DNA from: Luteibacter sp.
GTDB taxonomy: Bacteria; Pseudomonadota; Gammaproteobacteria; Xanthomonadales; Rhodanobacteraceae
DNA length: 53,909 nt
Direction of reading: 5' to 3'
NCBI RefSeq assembly: GCF_009912395.1
Contig: NZ_WNDO01000035.1
Coordinates: 1 to 53,909, forward strand
The notes beneath the pieces are model-generated. The model was not told the DNA's origin. It saw nothing but the letters and a program-made list of their open reading frames with translations, and did no database searches. Within the stretch, counting starts at the first letter, position 1; every line of letters begins with the position of its first letter. Below are positions 53,621 to 53,909 of this stretch, piece by piece. Both the position numbers and the translations under genes were made by a program.

Positions 53621-53909
53621 TCTTGCCCCTGATTTACGGACACCTATCTAAGCGACATTGGCCAGCTCGTACTGCTCTGGGCTGAGGTAGCCCAGGGTCG
53701 AGTGCAGCCGGATCCGATTGTAGTCAACCTCAATGTAGTCAAACACATGAGCCTTGGCCTGCTCCCGTGTGGCGAGGTGTTCACCATGGATGGCCTCGAC
53801 CTTCAGACTGTGGTTCCAACTCTCCATTGCTGCGTTGTCGTAGCAGTTGCCTCTGGCACTCATGCTGGCGATCAAAGCGTATTGCTCCAACAGGGCGCGG
53901 TGCTCGCGC
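53618..53909 (-). mobile_element. IS3-family insertion sequence, 3' part (cut by window edge)
   Basis: The terminal inverted repeat at 53618-53644 starts TGATCTTGCCCC and ends ACGGACACC, matching the repeat at 290-316. The orfB end is directly inside. Orientation is the same as the left copy. Only one flank is visible, so the target duplication cannot be tested. Confidence 0.87.
53648..53909 (-). CDS. IS3-family transposase OrfB, C-terminal part
   Basis: The frame enters from the right edge and ends at TAG (complement of 53648-53650). The visible 86 residues include SARGNCYDNAAMESWNHSLK, which holds the final catalytic Glu of the DDE triad. FDYIEVDYNRIRLHSTLGYLSPEQYE follows, the standard IS3 OrfB ending. 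The preceding catalytic Asp residues lie outside the window. Confidence 0.9.
   Translation of the reverse strand, partial: REHRALLEQYALIASMSARGNCYDNAAMESWNHSLKVEAIHGEHLATREQAKAHVFDYIEVDYNRIRLHSTLGYLSPEQYELANVA

Overview
The window is GC-rich chromosomal DNA from a gammaproteobacterium. The mrcA/pilMNOPQ divergence, thiS-thiG-trmB cluster, glnE, gltA, the moxR-bat operon and many REP palindromes built on GTAGGAGCGCGCTTGCGC point to Xanthomonadales. Rhodanobacteraceae (Luteibacter/Dyella/Rhodanobacter-like) is the best guess; this is inferred from gene content and codon usage, not from a marker phylogeny.

Both ends of the window lie inside an IS3-family element. The left end (1-316) carries the start of orfA and the right end (53618-53909) carries the end of orfB. 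Both are on the minus strand and share near-identical terminal inverted repeats, so they look like two halves of copies of one multicopy IS. Each junction cuts a native gene: a CBASS CD-NTase on the left and a halovibrin-like lipoprotein on the right.

1-3284 is an accessory island. It holds the truncated CD-NTase, an intact HNH-SAVED (Cap5-type) effector, decayed DNA, a frameshifted tyrosine-recombinase gene and the tRNA-Gly(CCC) gene that was probably its integration site. 3285-12940 is ordinary chromosome: a Pro/Gly-rich secreted protein, thiS-thiG-trmB, a PoxB-like pyruvate dehydrogenase, an SLC13-type transporter, a Rieske protein, an Ada-like DNA repair protein and an EamA exporter. 12946-25196 is rich in transport: a MacAB-like ABC efflux operon, an FAH-family enzyme, mscL, an M28 peptidase, and an RND pump with its adaptor and a MarR regulator. 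25277-32781 holds a macrodomain protein and the tightly overlapping moxR-DUF58-DUF4381-batA-batB/C-batD operon. 32914-41596 holds a secreted protein, the type IV pilus operon pilMNOPQ and the divergent mrcA. 41654-50431 holds a conserved hypothetical gene, gltA, rpmE2, a nucleoside hydrolase, glnE and an LTA-synthase-type sulfatase. 50589-53617 is accessory-looking: a secreted beta-rich protein and two divergent paralogous cysteine-rich lipoproteins separated by AT-rich DNA.

Most of the window is conserved housekeeping DNA. The unusual material is at the two edges: the IS-inactivated CBASS island and the IS-truncated halovibrin-like pair. I did not find a convincing wholly new multi-gene system.
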